In this document: positions 14,313-14,586 of the stretch, one piece after another
Position numbering within the stretch: position 1 is the first letter of the stretch
Layout of the letters: each line of letters starts with the position of its first letter
Assembly (NCBI GenBank): GCA_964396505.1
Contig: CAYNFJ010000056.1
Location: 1-14,586, forward strand
DNA length: 14,586 bases
Direction of reading: 5' to 3'
Source: DQTL01 sp964396505
GTDB taxonomy: Bacteria > Bacteroidota > Bacteroidia > Flavobacteriales > Flavobacteriaceae
Position numbers and translations under genes: made by a program
The notes under the pieces: generated by a model
The model's database searches: none
Told to the model about the DNA's origin: nothing
What the model saw: only the letters and a program-made list of their open reading frames with translations

Positions 14313-14509
14313 TTGAAAGTAAATACAATGTCTGATAACTTGGTTTGATTCTATTCTTGTCAAGGGGATGGTCACAGAGGAATGAATAAGGTATTGCTAA
14401 GTAATGAAAGCGTTGTTTTAAAAATCAGTTTACGTCTGTGTTGATGTTGTATGGTGATAGGTAAGAGGAGTGTTTGAAGATGTTGAGTGAATTGGAATTT
14501 TGTAAGTAA
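14313..14509. other. Non-coding stretch after ygeW
   Basis: No open frame with a credible start and length is seen on either strand, and there is no strong hairpin directly after the ygeW stop. Base composition is less T-biased than the leaders upstream. It may be a long 3' untranslated region reaching the terminator at 14510, or decayed sequence beside a possible insertion element. Confidence 0.5.
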
Positions 14510-14535
14510 TAATCTACAATAGATTAGTTTTTTTT
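14510..14535 (+). terminator. Intrinsic terminator candidate downstream of ygeW
   Basis: TAATCTA (14510-14516) pairs perfectly with TAGATTA (14520-14526) around a CAA loop, followed by G and eight T's (14528-14535). The stem has one G-C pair, so it is weak, but the T run is strong. It lies about 200 bases after the ygeW stop. Confidence 0.55.
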
Positions 14536-14586
14536 AGTAGTGTCCGATTAAAAAAAATTTAAAAGTGGGATTTCCTTTTGGATTTC
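14536..14586 (-). mobile_element. Possible end of an insertion sequence, truncated by the window edge
   Basis: The motif AGTAGTGTCCGATTA (14536-14550) resembles TAGTGTCCG-type terminal repeats that I associate with some Bacteroidota insertion sequences. On the minus strand a frame entering from the right edge ends either in EIQKEIPLLNFF (stop at 14548-14550) or in FKFFLIGHY, which could be the tail of a transposase. Only about 50 bases are visible and no transposase motif is present, so this is a weak call. Confidence 0.25.

Overview
The window looks like a low-GC chromosome segment from a Bacteroidota bacterium, most likely a flavobacterium. Supporting signs are Bacteroidota-type promoter elements (TAnnTTTG) upstream of several genes, almost no Shine-Dalgarno sequences, a TonB-dependent outer-membrane receptor, and a BlaR1-type sensor with a Bacteroidota-style periplasmic tail. 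No tRNA, rRNA, CRISPR array or complete mobile element was seen.

Layout. Bases 1-209 (minus) hold the N-terminus of a DUF2027/Smr-like protein. It is divergent from arfB (279-683), a stalled-ribosome rescue hydrolase. Next comes a TPP riboswitch (about 745-826), with a promoter element just upstream, leading a TonB-dependent receptor (888-3134); this pairing marks the receptor as a probable thiamine or thiamine-precursor importer. A second promoter and a strong 5'-leader hairpin precede xdhA-xdhB-xdhC (3253-7847), a tightly packed operon for a two-subunit xanthine dehydrogenase and its molybdenum-cofactor chaperone. A hairpin terminator (7850-7885) separates this from a convergent minus-strand block: blaR1-like and blaI-like genes (7899-9919), an enoyl-CoA hydratase (10161-10934) and a mocA-like nucleotidyltransferase (11090-11701). 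On the plus strand, ygeY (11859-13052) and ygeW (13125-14312) form a probable operon. The last 270 bases hold no visible gene, a hairpin-plus-T8 terminator, and a sequence that may be the edge of an insertion sequence.

How the genes fit together. The unifying theme is purine breakdown by a molybdenum hydroxylase. XdhA/XdhB carry the iron-sulfur, FAD and molybdenum-site residues of true xanthine dehydrogenases, XdhC matures the enzyme, and a MocA-like protein may modify the cofactor. YgeY and YgeW are the hydrolase and knotted carbamoyltransferase that in Escherichia coli lie in the xdhABC-ygeVWXY-hyuA-yqeABC-mocA neighbourhood, linked to anaerobic purine/urate catabolism and to selenium-dependent molybdenum hydroxylases. 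Here these genes occur within about 11 kb, interrupted by blaR/blaI and echA. The partner genes of the pathway (ygeX, hyuA, ygfK, ssnA, selD, yqeB, yqeC) are not in the window.

The most novel-looking non-coding signals are in the blaI leader: twin AACTA-N6-TAGTT operators placed over the promoter, followed by an intrinsic-terminator hairpin whose 5' arm can alternatively pair within the loop, an attenuator-like arrangement. Overlapping, mutually exclusive hairpins between the TPP riboswitch and the receptor start codon are a second candidate switch. All functional links are inferred from sequence reading; no database search was run.
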